Below are positions 38,650 to 47,740 of a DNA stretch of 58,639 nt, piece by piece. Made by a program: the position numbers and the translations under genes. The notes under the pieces were generated by a model, which saw only the letters and a program-made list of their open reading frames with translations, was not told the DNA's origin and did not search any database. Location: NCBI GenBank assembly GCA_947472645.1, contig CANJBQ010000013.1:1-58639 (forward strand), in the 5' to 3' direction. Each line of letters starts with the position of its first letter. The first letter of the stretch is position 1. Origin of the DNA: Burkholderiaceae bacterium (GTDB taxonomy: Bacteria; Pseudomonadota; Gammaproteobacteria; Burkholderiales; Burkholderiaceae).

Positions 38650-39909
38650 ATGATATTTACTTATATTTTCCTCGCTTTTTTGCTATTGGGGCTTTTTACC
38701 CAATTTTTCCTTGCACAGCGCCAAATTCGTTCAGCCAGCGAACATCAAAATGAAGTGCCAAAGGGGTTTGAAAACTCGATCTCTCTAGCCGATCATCAAA
38801 AAGCGGCGCGCTATACCATCGCCAAATTAAAACTGAGCTGGATGGAGACCATGACTTCGCAATTCTTGCTGATCGCTTTAACAATGTTTGGTCTGCTCTA
38901 TATCATCCATCAAGAACTCCTGCAGTATTTTGCCGCTGGCGTTTGGCAACAAATTGCCCTCTTAATCTCCTTAAGCCTCCTATCTAGCTTAGTAGATTTA
39001 CCTTTTTCTTGGTACAAACAATTTCGCTTAGAAGAGTCTTTTGGTTTTAATCGCATGACTCAAAAATTGTTTTGGCTAGATTTTCTAAAAGGGTCTTTAC
39101 TGAGTCTCGTGATTGGAATTCCTTTGCTCTGGGTCGTGCTGACCTTAATGCAAGGTGCTGGTCAATTTTGGTGGGTCTTCGCTTGGGCTTTTTTGGTCGC
39201 CTTTATTTTAATCGCCACATGGGTCGCGCCAGTACTCATCATGCCTTTATTTAATAAATTCAAACCACTCGATGATGGTGATTTAAAAACGTCAATTCAA
39301 GCCTTACTCGATCGTTGTGGTTTTGTGAGTAAAGGTTTGTTTGTCATGGATGGTTCAAAAAGAAGTGCCCATGGTAATGCCTACTTCACTGGCATCGGTA
39401 AAAATAAACGGATTGTATTTTTTGATACCCTGATTGAAAAATTAAGCTCCGCAGAAATTGAAGCAGTCCTCGCCCATGAACTTGGGCACTTCAAAAAAAA
39501 TCATGTAAAAAAAAGAATGCTCATGACTTTTTTAATGAGCTTGCTAGGTCTTGCTTTACTTGGTTGGTTATCCAATCAAGTTTGGTTTTACGAAAGCCTT
39601 GGCGTCCTGCCAGAAATGGACGGTAATAATGCCGGACTAGCTTTGGCACTATTCTCACTCACGATTCCTGTGTTTACGTTCTTCATCACCCCTTTAGGAA
39701 GTTTGCTTTCTCGCAAACATGAGTTTGAAGCCGACGCGTTTGCCGCAGAGAAAACGAATGCGCAACACTTGGTCTCAGCACTCATCAAACTCTATCAAGA
39801 TAACGCCGCCACTTTAACGCCGGATCGACTGTACTCAGCGTTTTATGATTCACACCCTCCCGCGCCGATTCGGATTGCCCATTTAAATGAATTGGGCGCT
39901 GCTCAGTGA
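38650..39909 (+). CDS. M48-family membrane zinc metalloprotease (Ste24/CaaX-like)
   Basis: The 419-aa integral membrane protease has an N-terminal membrane helix, several more hydrophobic segments (about 68-88, 100-118, 150-170, 174-200, 285-305, 325-350), and the zinc motif HELGH at residues 276-280 with the third ligand in [10 protein letters not shown] near 358. This is the Ste24 type; in bacteria the role is thought to be membrane protein quality control. It is divergent from orn, and rsgA follows 10 nt downstream. Confidence 0.92.
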   Translation: MIFTYIFLAFLLLGLFTQFFLAQRQIRSASEHQNEVPKGFENSISLADHQKAARYTIAKLKLSWMETMTSQFLLIALTMFGLLYIIHQELLQYFAAGVWQQIALLISLSLLSSLVDLPFSWYKQFRLEESFGFNRMTQKLFWLDFLKGSLLSLVIGIPLLWVVLTLMQGAGQFWWVFAWAFLVAFILIATWVAPVLIMPLFNKFKPLDDGDLKTSIQALLDRCGFVSKGLFVMDGSKRSAHGNAYFTGIGKNKRIVFFDTLIEKLSSAEIEAVLAHELGHFKKNHVKKRMLMTFLMSLLGLALLGWLSNQVWFYESLGVLPEMDGNNAGLALALFSLTIPVFTFFITPLGSLLSRKHEFEADAFAAEKTNAQHLVSALIKLYQDNAATLTPDRLYSAFYDSHPPAPIRIAHLNELGAAQ

Positions 39910-39918
39910 GGCCTTATT

Positions 39919-40869
39919 TTGCTTAATCCTACTTTGCAAGCCCTTCTTGTGGCTTCCTATGGTAGAAATTATTTAGCAAGGCCCCTGATCCCTGCACCCG
40001 ATCAACCGGAATATTTTGAAGTACAGGCACGTGGCAAAAAACACGAAGTCGCCGTGGGTGATCTCCTTGAAATCCAAGTTACCTCACATCATCAAGGAGT
40101 CATCGAAAAAACGCTCCCTCGTAAAAATTTATTATTTCGCTCAGACGCCTTTCGGTCAAAATCCATCGCCGCGAATGTCGATCAAATCCTCTTAGTCCTT
40201 GCAACTGAACCTGGTTTTTCTCCTGACTTATTAGGGCGCGCAGCGATTGCGGCAAAACATGAGGGTATCGAGTTACGCATCCTACTGAACAAAATAGATC
40301 TGACAGAAAAACTCGATAAGGCCAGAGAGCTTCTACTACCCTACCAACAATTGGGTGTTCCTATTCACGAAATCTCTGCAAAATTTCAGGCAGCTAGTTT
40401 GGCCAGTATTCAACCTCATTTAGCGGGAAAAGTTTCGGTATTAGTTGGTCAGTCGGGAATGGGGAAATCTACCCTTCTGAATCAATGGGTCCCAACAGCG
40501 GTGGCCCAAACAAGAGAACACTCTCTCAAATTAGATACGGGAAAACACACGACCACCGCTTGCAGGTACTACGATCTGCCTTCATCATGGGGGGTATCGA
40601 ATGGAGTTCTAGGTGCTTTAATAGACTCACCAGGCTTTCAAGAATTTGGCTTGGCCCATTTATCGGAAAGCGAATTACAACACGCCTTCACCGAATTTGA
40701 ACCGTATTTAGGGCATTGCAAGTTCCATAACTGTACCCATGCTCAAGAGCCAGGCTGTGCGGTCAGAGAAGGTGTCGTTAAAGGGGCTATTGCAAGTACT
40801 CGACTGGCGTTATTTGCCCAGCTTTTACATGAAACACGCAATGCTACTTTGCAATTACAAAATCAATAA
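39919..40869 (+). CDS. rsgA: Small ribosomal subunit biogenesis GTPase RsgA
   Basis: RsgA helps 30S maturation. It is a circularly permuted GTPase, so G4 NKID (residues 124-127) precedes G1 GQSGMGKST (177-185) and G3 DSPGFQEFGL. An N-terminal OB fold and a C-terminal zinc knuckle (HCKFHNCTHAQEPGCAV) are present. The 316-aa frame starts at a TTG; no ATG is available before the OB fold. It ends 4 nt before the convergent CobD-like gene. Confidence 0.96.
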   Translation: MLNPTLQALLVASYGRNYLARPLIPAPDQPEYFEVQARGKKHEVAVGDLLEIQVTSHHQGVIEKTLPRKNLLFRSDAFRSKSIAANVDQILLVLATEPGFSPDLLGRAAIAAKHEGIELRILLNKIDLTEKLDKARELLLPYQQLGVPIHEISAKFQAASLASIQPHLAGKVSVLVGQSGMGKSTLLNQWVPTAVAQTREHSLKLDTGKHTTTACRYYDLPSSWGVSNGVLGALIDSPGFQEFGLAHLSESELQHAFTEFEPYLGHCKFHNCTHAQEPGCAVREGVVKGAIASTRLALFAQLLHETRNATLQLQNQ

Positions 40870-40873
40870 CCAC

Positions 40874-41824
40874 TTAAGGTGAGATCCACACTGCTACAGT
40901 GAGCATGCCAAGTAAAATCATCCATAAAACGACGGCGCGCCAAACTAAACTAGCCCCAGCAGTAAGGTGCGCGGGCATTGGTAAAATACCAACTTCTTGA
41001 ACAGGCACCTCACCTGTGTCGGCGAGTAATAGAGCTTGCTCACTCTTCATCTGCGGTAAGGGCTCACCCAACTGAACACCTAAGGCACCACCACCAGTTC
41101 CAATCAAAATGGCCTTGGATTGGGTATCCCATTTCTTTTGATGAAAACGCCATGCATAAGCAGCTTGTTCAAAGTTCCCAACAATCGTAAAACCAATCGC
41201 CGTCAGTCGTGTTGGAATCCAGTCGATTAAATAACGAAACTTTTGAATCATCGTCATGAGCTTAGGACTAACCACCCCAAAACGCCAACGCTCCTCAGCC
41301 ATTAACGTCAAACGATATAGTACTACCCCAGCTGGACCAATCGGTAAAAGAAAAGCAAAAAATACACCAAACACATTAGAGTGAACAGCTAAGATGGCGC
41401 GCTCCAGAGTATGCCGAACCACATCAGACTCTGTCATGGTGTCTGTATTCAGACTAGGTCCCACCCACTGAGCTAACTCACGCCGTGCATCATCAAGACG
41501 TTTTTCCTCAAGAGCAACTTGAATACTGCGGTAATGGTACGAGAATTGACGAAAACCCATAAAGGAATAAACAATTAAAATATTCCAAGCCAATGCAAGA
41601 ATAGGTAACTGATAAATGAGCCATAAATGGACCATGAGCACAAACGTCACTGGGGGAATAATCAATACCGTAATCGCTACTTTGGCAGAAGTCTCTTCAC
41701 CGGTATCACAATAATTAGGAACACGATCAATCCAGGCACGCATGAGTCGCTGTGTCCAGTGGTTGGGCCCAACGGGTGAATATTGTTCAAGTATCAAGCT
41801 AAGCAATACAGAAAAGAAAGTCAT
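40874..41824 (-). CDS. CobD/CbiB-family membrane protein
   Basis: The 316-aa protein has hydrophobic segments at about residues 48-70, 72-92, 150-172 and 295-314 and resembles the CobD/CbiB family of cobalamin synthesis. In Burkholderiales a CobD-like protein is commonly kept next to the Nudix hydrolase and rsgA, with no other cob genes nearby, as here. A role in B12 synthesis is thus not supported by context, and another amide-forming or membrane role is possible. It follows the Nudix gene by 4 nt. Confidence 0.75.
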   Translation of the reverse strand: MTFFSVLLSLILEQYSPVGPNHWTQRLMRAWIDRVPNYCDTGEETSAKVAITVLIIPPVTFVLMVHLWLIYQLPILALAWNILIVYSFMGFRQFSYHYRSIQVALEEKRLDDARRELAQWVGPSLNTDTMTESDVVRHTLERAILAVHSNVFGVFFAFLLPIGPAGVVLYRLTLMAEERWRFGVVSPKLMTMIQKFRYLIDWIPTRLTAIGFTIVGNFEQAAYAWRFHQKKWDTQSKAILIGTGGGALGVQLGEPLPQMKSEQALLLADTGEVPVQEVGILPMPAHLTAGASLVWRAVVLWMILLGMLTVAVWISP

Positions 41825-41828
41825 TCGA

Positions 41829-42512
41829 TTAAGCGCTTAAAAAGTGGTAAAGGTTTCTCAGCATACCAGCTGTGGCACCCCAAATAAATTTGGACTCATA
41901 GGGCATCGCATAAAAACGCCGTTGGCCATCTGGGCCTGAGACTTCCCTGATTTGATGATTCGCTGGATTCATAAGAAAAGCCAATGGAACTTCAAAAATA
42001 TCAGCCACTTCATTGGTATCTGCAATTAAACCTTCGCTAGAAGAAACCAATCCTACAATCGGCGTGACTTGATAACCAGTGATCGTTAAGTAATCTGGCA
42101 GATGGCCTAGGTGCTCAACTCGTGAATAGGGTAAACCGATCTCTTCATGAGCTTCTCTTAAAGCGGTTTGCTTAATATCAATATCAGCATCTTCTTTACG
42201 ACCACCGGGAAAACTAATCTGACCACCATGGTCATTCAAGTGGGCAGCCCGCTGCGTTAACAAAACACTTAAATGAGTTTCATATTGGACAATCGGAATT
42301 AATACTGCAGCAACCCTCTTACCTTTCCCCTTGGAGTATTCGAACGACTTTCGTGATTCATCCGTGATTTCTGGAGCCCATATCTTTTCCTGAGAAAAGC
42401 GGTCTCTTAGTCCTTGAGGATGCAATACGTTCGCACTCACGGGAGGCGCATCCAAAGATGGCAGGTGGATAGGAACCGTCAATGGGTCAAATTGATGAAG
42501 ACGTCGTTGCAT
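41829..42512 (-). CDS. Nudix hydrolase, CoA pyrophosphatase-like
   Basis: The 227-aa protein has a Nudix box in QISFPGGRKEDADIDI followed by KQTALREAHEEIGL, and the CoA-type context before it (VLLTQRAAHLNDHGGQISFPGG). The UPF0035/NudL group cleaves CoA into 3'-phosphoadenosine and 4'-phosphopantetheine derivatives. A long N-terminal part of about 80 residues precedes the domain. A terminator for rplS lies behind its start on the same strand. Confidence 0.9.
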   Translation of the reverse strand: MQRRLHQFDPLTVPIHLPSLDAPPVSANVLHPQGLRDRFSQEKIWAPEITDESRKSFEYSKGKGKRVAAVLIPIVQYETHLSVLLTQRAAHLNDHGGQISFPGGRKEDADIDIKQTALREAHEEIGLPYSRVEHLGHLPDYLTITGYQVTPIVGLVSSSEGLIADTNEVADIFEVPLAFLMNPANHQIREVSGPDGQRRFYAMPYESKFIWGATAGMLRNLYHFLSA

Positions 42513-42552
42513 TAAATAATTATAAGTGGTCTAGATGAAAATGATATGGACG

Positions 42553-42581
42553 AAAAAAAAGCAGCTCACGCCGCCTTTTTT
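42553..42581 (-). terminator. Intrinsic terminator after rplS
   Basis: On the minus strand an A-rich run leads into AAGGCGGC-gtga-GCTGCTT, an 8-bp stem with two G-T pairs, followed by eight T. It ends the rpsP-rimM-trmD-rplS operon 16 nt after the rplS stop. The flanking A tract would make it partly active on the other strand too, but no plus-strand gene ends here. Confidence 0.85.
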
Positions 42582-42596
42582 GAATCATCGCGCAGA

Positions 42597-42989
42597 TTAG
42601 CTGGCTACAGCTTCAGTTTTAACTTTGCGAGCAACTAACTTTTCTTTAATACGTGCTGATTTACCAGAACGCTCACGCAAGTAATAGAGCTTAGCGCGGC
42701 GAACATCGCCACGGCGCTTAACTTCAATACTAGCGATCAGTGGTGAGTACGTTTGAAATGTTCTTTCAACACCTTCACCAGATGAAATTTTACGTACGAT
42801 AAAGCTTGAATTAAGGCCGCGATTGCGCTTAGCAATCACAACACCTTCAAAAGCCTGTGAACGTTTACGAGTTCCTTCAACAACATTGACGTTCACGATG
42901 AGTGTGTCGCCAGGCGCGAATTCAGGAACAACTTTGGTTGCCGTGAGGCGAGCAATTTCTTCTTGCTCAATTTTTTCGATAAGATTCAT
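42597..42989 (-). CDS. rplS: 50S ribosomal protein L19
   Basis: L19 sits at the 30S-50S interface. The 130-aa protein matches the family throughout: [39 protein letters not shown], and [27 protein letters not shown] stands before the ATG. It is last in the operon, 79 nt after trmD, and the gap includes a short inverted repeat around CCAAAACCAGTTTGG that could mark a processing site. Confidence 0.98.
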   Translation of the reverse strand: MNLIEKIEQEEIARLTATKVVPEFAPGDTLIVNVNVVEGTRKRSQAFEGVVIAKRNRGLNSSFIVRKISSGEGVERTFQTYSPLIASIEVKRRGDVRRAKLYYLRERSGKSARIKEKLVARKVKTEAVAS

Positions 42990-43068
42990 CTTGACTCCTT
43001 ATGCATCATTTCAGCGTTGATCCCAAAACCAGTTTGGACCTGAAAGAGGATACGATTCATTAAAACTG

Positions 43069-43824
43069 TTAAGTTCGGATGCTCTTTAGAAAAAGCTCAT
43101 CTTTTTTACTCAACAACCCTTTTTTGCGAGCCACCTCAATTAAATCAGGACGACTCTTTTGCGTTGCGAGCAAAGATTGCTCACGACGCCAGCCCTCTAT
43201 TATGGCATGATTTCCGCCTAAAAGCACCCCTGGAACTAGGGAATTTTCATAATTTTCTGGTCTGGTGTAATGCGGATGGTCTAAAAGACCGTCCATAAAG
43301 CTATCCTGAAGCGCTGAGTCTTTATCTCCAAGCACACCTGGGATAAGCCTAGCCATCGCATCGATGATGGCCATCGCCGCTATTTCCCCACCCGAGAGAA
43401 CAAAGTCTCCAAGGCTAATCTCAAGATCCACATTTCGATCGATAAACCGTTGATCAACCGCCTCATAACGACCACAAACCAAGGTGATTTGCTCGTTATT
43501 GAGTAAATCGAGGGCCATCTCTTGATTGAATGTTGTCCCTTGAGGAGATAACAAAACAACCAAGCCCGCTTTGGCATGGGCCTGTTTGATGGCAGACAGA
43601 GCCTTCTCTAAAGGTTCAACCATCATCACCATACCAGGACCACCCCCATATGCACGGTCATCGACAGTTTTACGATTATCCGTTGTAAAGTCCCTAGGAT
43701 TCCAAGTGTTGAATGTAAACAGCTGCTTTTCTAATGCGCGCCCAACTACCCCACCAGCATGAATAATCTCAAACATTTCTGGGAATATCGTCACCACATC
43801 AAATCGTAGGGATGAATCACTCAT
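43069..43824 (-). CDS. trmD: tRNA (guanine-37-N1)-methyltransferase
   Basis: TrmD makes m1G37 in tRNAs and prevents frameshifting. The 251-aa SPOUT enzyme has [14 protein letters not shown] at the N-terminus, [13 protein letters not shown], and the knot [16 protein letters not shown], followed by [10 protein letters not shown]. It lies 6 nt downstream of rimM and upstream of rplS. Confidence 0.98.
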   Translation of the reverse strand: MSDSSLRFDVVTIFPEMFEIIHAGGVVGRALEKQLFTFNTWNPRDFTTDNRKTVDDRAYGGGPGMVMMVEPLEKALSAIKQAHAKAGLVVLLSPQGTTFNQEMALDLLNNEQITLVCGRYEAVDQRFIDRNVDLEISLGDFVLSGGEIAAMAIIDAMARLIPGVLGDKDSALQDSFMDGLLDHPHYTRPENYENSLVPGVLLGGNHAIIEGWRREQSLLATQKSRPDLIEVARKKGLLSKKDELFLKSIRT

Positions 43825-43830
43825 AGAGAT

Positions 43831-44361
43831 TTACCAGTCCTTTTGCCAATCCACCAGAATTCGCTTGGGATCGGAATCAAGATGAACCTCAATAATAAAA
43901 GACTCTACAAAAGGAATTAAATGCTGTTTTTTGGCTTCGTCCTCAGTAATAAGAACCGTCTGAGCACTGTTATCAACGATCTCAACAACCTGACCAATGA
44001 ACTCCTGCGCTTGGTTGTGGACTTGTGCCCCCATCAAATCGGTCCAATAGTACTCATTGGTATCCGTCGCCGGAAATTTAGATCTCGGAATTGCAATCAC
44101 AGCAGATTTTAGGCTCAAGGCAATGTCACGATCTGTCAGTCCCACTAGCTCTAACAAGACTGAGCCACTGTGCATCCGCACACTGTAAACATCGTAATCA
44201 CGATTAAACTGAGGATTTTTAGCGTTAATGAACCAGACCTGCTTAGCAGCTAAAAGCGCTACAGGATCATGAGAAAAAGGACGTATTTTTAAAGCTCCAC
44301 GAATACCATAGGCTTCTATGACCGTTCCGATTTCGACTAAATCTTGATGTAAAGTCGTCAT
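43831..44361 (-). CDS. rimM: Ribosome maturation factor RimM
   Basis: RimM assists 30S head assembly through S19. The 176-aa protein has the N-terminal beta-barrel start VEIGTVIEAYGIRGALKI and a C-terminal PRC barrel (YYWTDLMGAQVHN, LIPFVESFI). A stable hairpin sits in the 42-nt gap after rpsP and just before this gene; it may lower RimM output relative to S16. Confidence 0.97.
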   Translation of the reverse strand: MTTLHQDLVEIGTVIEAYGIRGALKIRPFSHDPVALLAAKQVWFINAKNPQFNRDYDVYSVRMHSGSVLLELVGLTDRDIALSLKSAVIAIPRSKFPATDTNEYYWTDLMGAQVHNQAQEFIGQVVEIVDNSAQTVLITEDEAKKQHLIPFVESFIIEVHLDSDPKRILVDWQKDW

Positions 44362-44378
44362 CGTGACGCCACTAGTAA

Positions 44379-44399
44379 ATTGGGGCTAACAGCCCCAAT
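44379..44399 (-). terminator. Intra-operon hairpin between rpsP and rimM
   Basis: ATTGGGGCT and AGCCCCAAT form a perfect 9-bp stem with a 3-nt loop, only 5 nt after the rpsP stop. On the minus strand it is followed by TTACT, which lacks a real T tract. It is more likely a 3' stabiliser or partial attenuator than a full terminator. A difference between high S16 and low RimM output is known for this operon in E. coli. Confidence 0.5.
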
Positions 44400-44403
44400 C
44401 AAT

Positions 44404-44649
44404 TTAGTGAGTTGAATGTTGTTTGATTAAACGCTTCACCGTTGGAGACATTTCAGCACCAACACCAGACCAATAAGTCAGACGATCTTGTGCAATACGA
44501 AATGCTTGCTCTGTAGCGACCGCTCTTGGGTTGTAATAGCCCAAACGCTCTACAAAGTTTGAATCTCTACGATTACGCTTATCTGTAACAACAACACTAT
44601 AAAAAGGACGCTTTTTAGAACCACCGCGTGCAAGTCGAATGACGACCAT
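44404..44649 (-). CDS. rpsP: 30S ribosomal protein S16
   Basis: S16 is needed early in 30S assembly. The 81-aa protein reads [20 protein letters not shown] and continues with [19 protein letters not shown], both typical. GAGGA stands seven bases before the ATG. It is the first gene of the rpsP-rimM-trmD-rplS operon, and a tandem repeat region lies 47-77 bp upstream. Confidence 0.98.
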   Translation of the reverse strand: MVVIRLARGGSKKRPFYSVVVTDKRNRRDSNFVERLGYYNPRAVATEQAFRIAQDRLTYWSGVGAEMSPTVKRLIKQHSTH

Positions 44650-44696
44650 AAATATTCCTCAAAAAAGTACTACAACGATCAAAAAATTAGGGAGTG

Positions 44697-44726
44697 AAAC
44701 AATTTAAAACAATTTAAAACAATTTC
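44697..44726 (-). repeat. Three phased 10-bp tandem repeats upstream of rpsP
   Basis: AAACAATTTA is repeated three times in register (44697-44706, 44707-44716, and 44717-44726 ending in C). The 10-bp period equals about one helical turn, and each unit has an A/T run, so intrinsic bending or an UP-like element is plausible. On the minus strand the second TTGTTT and TAATTT are 17 bp apart, a weak promoter candidate for rpsP. Confidence 0.6.
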
Positions 44727-44843
44727 ATTGCATCATTTAACGAAAAGGTATTATTGCAGAATCAAATTGATACCAATGTTACTACCCTAGAAAACTCACT
44801 ATTTTATCTTAAAATACCCATGACAACCAACAATTATTCCTCA

Positions 44844-45341
44844 ATGAAGCCTATTTTCTCGTTTTTTAAGTCTGGTTTTGTGTTTTTTGGCCTACTAAGC
44901 CTGATTTCCTGCAGTAATCTCCTGCCGGATTGCAATTCTTGCTCAAGCCCCCCACTCGCCCAATTGAGTGGCCGTTGGGAATTACTCCGTTGGAACCTAC
45001 CACCAGATCAGATGGGTCTAGTGAAAAATCGCACAATCCCCCACGGCGACAATGGCGAACCGGTCATCATCGAATTTAATCAAGAAAAAAAAATGCTCTC
45101 AGGATATTCAGGATGTAATCGCTTTGTCTCGCAGCTTAGTATCGATTCAAAAAATGCGATCGTTTTAGGTAATATTGGTAGTACAAAAAAGATGTGTCTA
45201 GAAAATAGTCGTATGGAAATTGAAAGAGATTTTTTGAATCAACTTGATGATTACCGCTCCTTAAATATGAGGGGCGATCAAATGCTTTTGGTTGGTCGGA
45301 CTGGCGATATCTTGGTGTTTGGTAGAAGAGGTCCCCCTTAA
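44844..45341 (+). CDS. META-domain lipoprotein, unknown function
   Basis: The protein has a lipoprotein signal peptide (KPIFSFFKSGFVFFG, then the lipobox LISC), so it is probably anchored in a membrane facing the periplasm. The mature part matches the META/HslJ fold: LSGRWELLRWN, MLSGYSGCNRFVSQLSI and a later MCLEN and LLVGRTGDILVFGR. The ATG at 44844 (165 aa) gives a compact signal peptide. ATG 44820 and a TTG at 44754 are other choices. HslJ is linked to novobiocin resistance in E. coli, but no function is shown here. Confidence 0.8.
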   Translation: MKPIFSFFKSGFVFFGLLSLISCSNLLPDCNSCSSPPLAQLSGRWELLRWNLPPDQMGLVKNRTIPHGDNGEPVIIEFNQEKKMLSGYSGCNRFVSQLSIDSKNAIVLGNIGSTKKMCLENSRMEIERDFLNQLDDYRSLNMRGDQMLLVGRTGDILVFGRRGPP

Positions 45342-45393
45342 TTTTCTCAGGAATAAAAATACGTTAAATCAAACAGGGCTTTATCATAGCCCT

Positions 45394-45843
45394 ATGCAAA
45401 ACCTTTTTAAATCCAAGCTCGTTGTTTGTTCACTCAGCCTCTTTCTTCCCGGTACAGGTCTTCACTGGCTGTATCTCAAAGGGACCAAATCTCCTTGGTT
45501 CTATCTTCAACTCATTGCTCTTTTATTAGGTATTTGGGGTTGGTTTGAGCTTGCTCAAACTGAAAAAGCTTCTTTACTCGGATGGCTCTTTGTTGCTCTT
45601 GGATATATTTCTCTACTGGCAAGTTGGCTCGCTACTTTAGCTTATGGACTTCGCCTTGATGAAAAATTTGATGAACAGTTCAACCTTCACTCACTCCAGA
45701 AAAATGCTTCTCGTTGGGCGGTAATCTATTGTTTGGTTACTGCACTTCTGATCGGAGCGTTTATTCTGATGTCAGGACTTGCGATTGCTTTTGAACAATA
45801 CTTTGTGTCTCAAGTAGAAGCGTCAAAAAAAATATCTCAATAA
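45394..45843 (+). CDS. TM2-like small membrane protein, unknown function
   Basis: Starting from the ATG at 45394, the product is 149 aa; longer in-frame starts would overlap the lipoprotein gene. The first helix pair reads LFLPGTGLHWLYLKG followed by a second hydrophobic run, reminiscent of TM2 domains (G-x-H-x-FY-x-G). There are about four hydrophobic segments (residues 8-24, 32-50, 60-86, 105-130) and a central acidic stretch LDEKFDEQF. Function unknown. Confidence 0.72.
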   Translation: MQNLFKSKLVVCSLSLFLPGTGLHWLYLKGTKSPWFYLQLIALLLGIWGWFELAQTEKASLLGWLFVALGYISLLASWLATLAYGLRLDEKFDEQFNLHSLQKNASRWAVIYCLVTALLIGAFILMSGLAIAFEQYFVSQVEASKKISQ

Positions 45844-45894
45844 CTACACTCTTCCAACTGCAAAAGATGAGCGCGCTTTGAAGATGGATCTTTG

Positions 45895-47682
45895 TTAAAA
45901 CTGCTCAGCAGCGAGTGCGTTGGTAACACCCCCACCTTCAACAATCGTCATCGCTAAACCCGGAACTTGAGTTAATAAATGCTGGGCATAAAACTGCGCC
46001 GTTGCAATCTTCGCTGAATAAAAAACAGAGTCTTCCTCATGATGCTGCTCGGCAGCCAGTAAGGCCCTTGCCATCTGCCAACCCGCAAGCGTTAAACCGC
46101 ACAACTGCAGATAAGTAACACTACCTGCGAACACTCCCTTAATATCCGATTTGGTCGTTGCGAGCACATACTGTACAACTTGCTCTAAAGAATGTCGTGC
46201 AACATGTAATTTTTCGAACATGACGTTTGCTGCCGCAGTTCCTGATGCCTTGAGTTCTCCCTCAGTTCTAGCAATCTGCTGGCCGATCGCTTGAATCGCT
46301 GCGCCACCATCTCTTAAGGTTTTACGACCAATGAGATCGTTCGCTTGAATCGCTGTAGTACCTTCATAAATCGGTAAGATTCGTGCATCACGATAGTGTT
46401 GAGCAGCACCTGTTTCTTCAATAAACCCCATCCCACCATGAACTTGAACTCCAAGGCTCGCTACTTGTACCGACATCTCTGTGGAAAATCCTTTAATAAT
46501 AGGTACTAAAAACTCATAAAACGAGTGATTTTCTGCGCGGGTTTTTTCGTCAGGGCTATTTTCTGCGGTGTCGAGCGCGGCTACCGTCACATAAGCCAAG
46601 CTACGTGCACCTTCTGTATAAGCACGCATGGTCATGAGCATTCTTTTCACATCGGGGTGATGAATAATCGCGACCGGTCCTGTTGATCCCGCAAGGTCTC
46701 TACTTTGAACTCGATCTTTTGCGTAACTGACTGCCTTTTGATAGGCCCTATCTGCTAAGGCAATGCCTTGCATACCAACGCCAAAACGCGCAGCATTCAT
46801 CATAATGAACATGTAAGCAAGGCCATTGTTTTCTTCACCAACCATATAACCAATCGCACCACCATGATCACCATATTGCAAGACAGCAGTAGGACTGGCT
46901 TTAATGCCCATCTTATGCTCTAAAGAAATACAGTGGACATCATTACGCTGCCCAATCTGACCACTGTCAGTGACCAAAAACTTAGGCACAACAAATAATG
47001 AAATCCCTTTAACACCAGCAGGTCCATTCGGTGTTCTCGCTAAGACTAAATGAATAATGTTTTCGGTATAGTCGTGATCACCGTAAGTAATATAAATTTT
47101 TGTACCAAAGATCTTGTGCGTTCCATCTCCCACCGGCTCAGCACGTGTTCTCACCAGTGCCAAATCAGATCCAGCTTGTGGTTCCGTCAAATTCATGGTG
47201 CCAGTCCATTTCCCGGAGACCATGTTAGGAATAAATCGATTTTTAATCTCATCACTCGCTGCCACCGTTAATGCTTCGATCGCACCTTCTGTGAGCATCG
47301 GGCAAAGTGAAAACGATAAATTAGCAGAGTTAATCATTTCCTGGCAAGCTGTCGCGATGAGTTTAGGTAAGCCCTGACCGCCATACTCCTGCGAATGCGT
47401 CATACCCTGCCAACCAGCAGTAACATATTGCTCAAATGCTTCTTTAAACCCAGGGGAAGTAATAACATAGCCATCTTTTAATTGGCTTGGCTGCTGGTCC
47501 CCGGTCCAGTTGAGGGGCGCAACCACTTCTTGGGCAAATTTAGCTGACTCACTTAAAATCGATACAGCTATTTCGGAGTCAATGCCAGCATCAGCAAATG
47601 AAGGAAGACTAGCCACTTGAGAGATTCCTGCCAAATGATTCATCACAAACATCATCTCTTTAACTGGTGCTTGATACGCCAT
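45895..47682 (-). CDS. Acyl-CoA dehydrogenase, long form
   Basis: This FAD enzyme introduces the 2,3 double bond of acyl-CoA and passes electrons to ETF, encoded upstream. The 595-aa form has an extra C-terminal domain beyond the normal 380 aa. FAD-site motifs are TMNLTEPQAGSDLALVRT near residue 156 and VQVHGGMGFIEETGAAQHYRD. The catalytic glutamate is expected in ILPIYEGTTAIQANDL. It lies 58 nt after etfA, with a hairpin in the gap. Chain-length preference cannot be inferred. Confidence 0.93.
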   Translation of the reverse strand: MAYQAPVKEMMFVMNHLAGISQVASLPSFADAGIDSEIAVSILSESAKFAQEVVAPLNWTGDQQPSQLKDGYVITSPGFKEAFEQYVTAGWQGMTHSQEYGGQGLPKLIATACQEMINSANLSFSLCPMLTEGAIEALTVAASDEIKNRFIPNMVSGKWTGTMNLTEPQAGSDLALVRTRAEPVGDGTHKIFGTKIYITYGDHDYTENIIHLVLARTPNGPAGVKGISLFVVPKFLVTDSGQIGQRNDVHCISLEHKMGIKASPTAVLQYGDHGGAIGYMVGEENNGLAYMFIMMNAARFGVGMQGIALADRAYQKAVSYAKDRVQSRDLAGSTGPVAIIHHPDVKRMLMTMRAYTEGARSLAYVTVAALDTAENSPDEKTRAENHSFYEFLVPIIKGFSTEMSVQVASLGVQVHGGMGFIEETGAAQHYRDARILPIYEGTTAIQANDLIGRKTLRDGGAAIQAIGQQIARTEGELKASGTAAANVMFEKLHVARHSLEQVVQYVLATTKSDIKGVFAGSVTYLQLCGLTLAGWQMARALLAAEQHHEEDSVFYSAKIATAQFYAQHLLTQVPGLAMTIVEGGGVTNALAAEQF

Positions 47683-47705
47683 GAATCATCCCTTCGTCGT
47701 TTGTC

Positions 47706-47733
47706 TTTTAAAACTGAGTGCGCTAGAACGCAC
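47706..47733 (-). terminator. Hairpin after etfA, possible weak terminator
   Basis: On the minus strand GTGCG-ttctag-CGCAC is followed three bases later by TTTT. The stem is only 5 bp but GC-rich. It could terminate or attenuate etfBA transcription before the dehydrogenase gene, or stabilise the etfBA message. Confidence 0.45.
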
Positions 47734-47740
47734 AGTCTAC

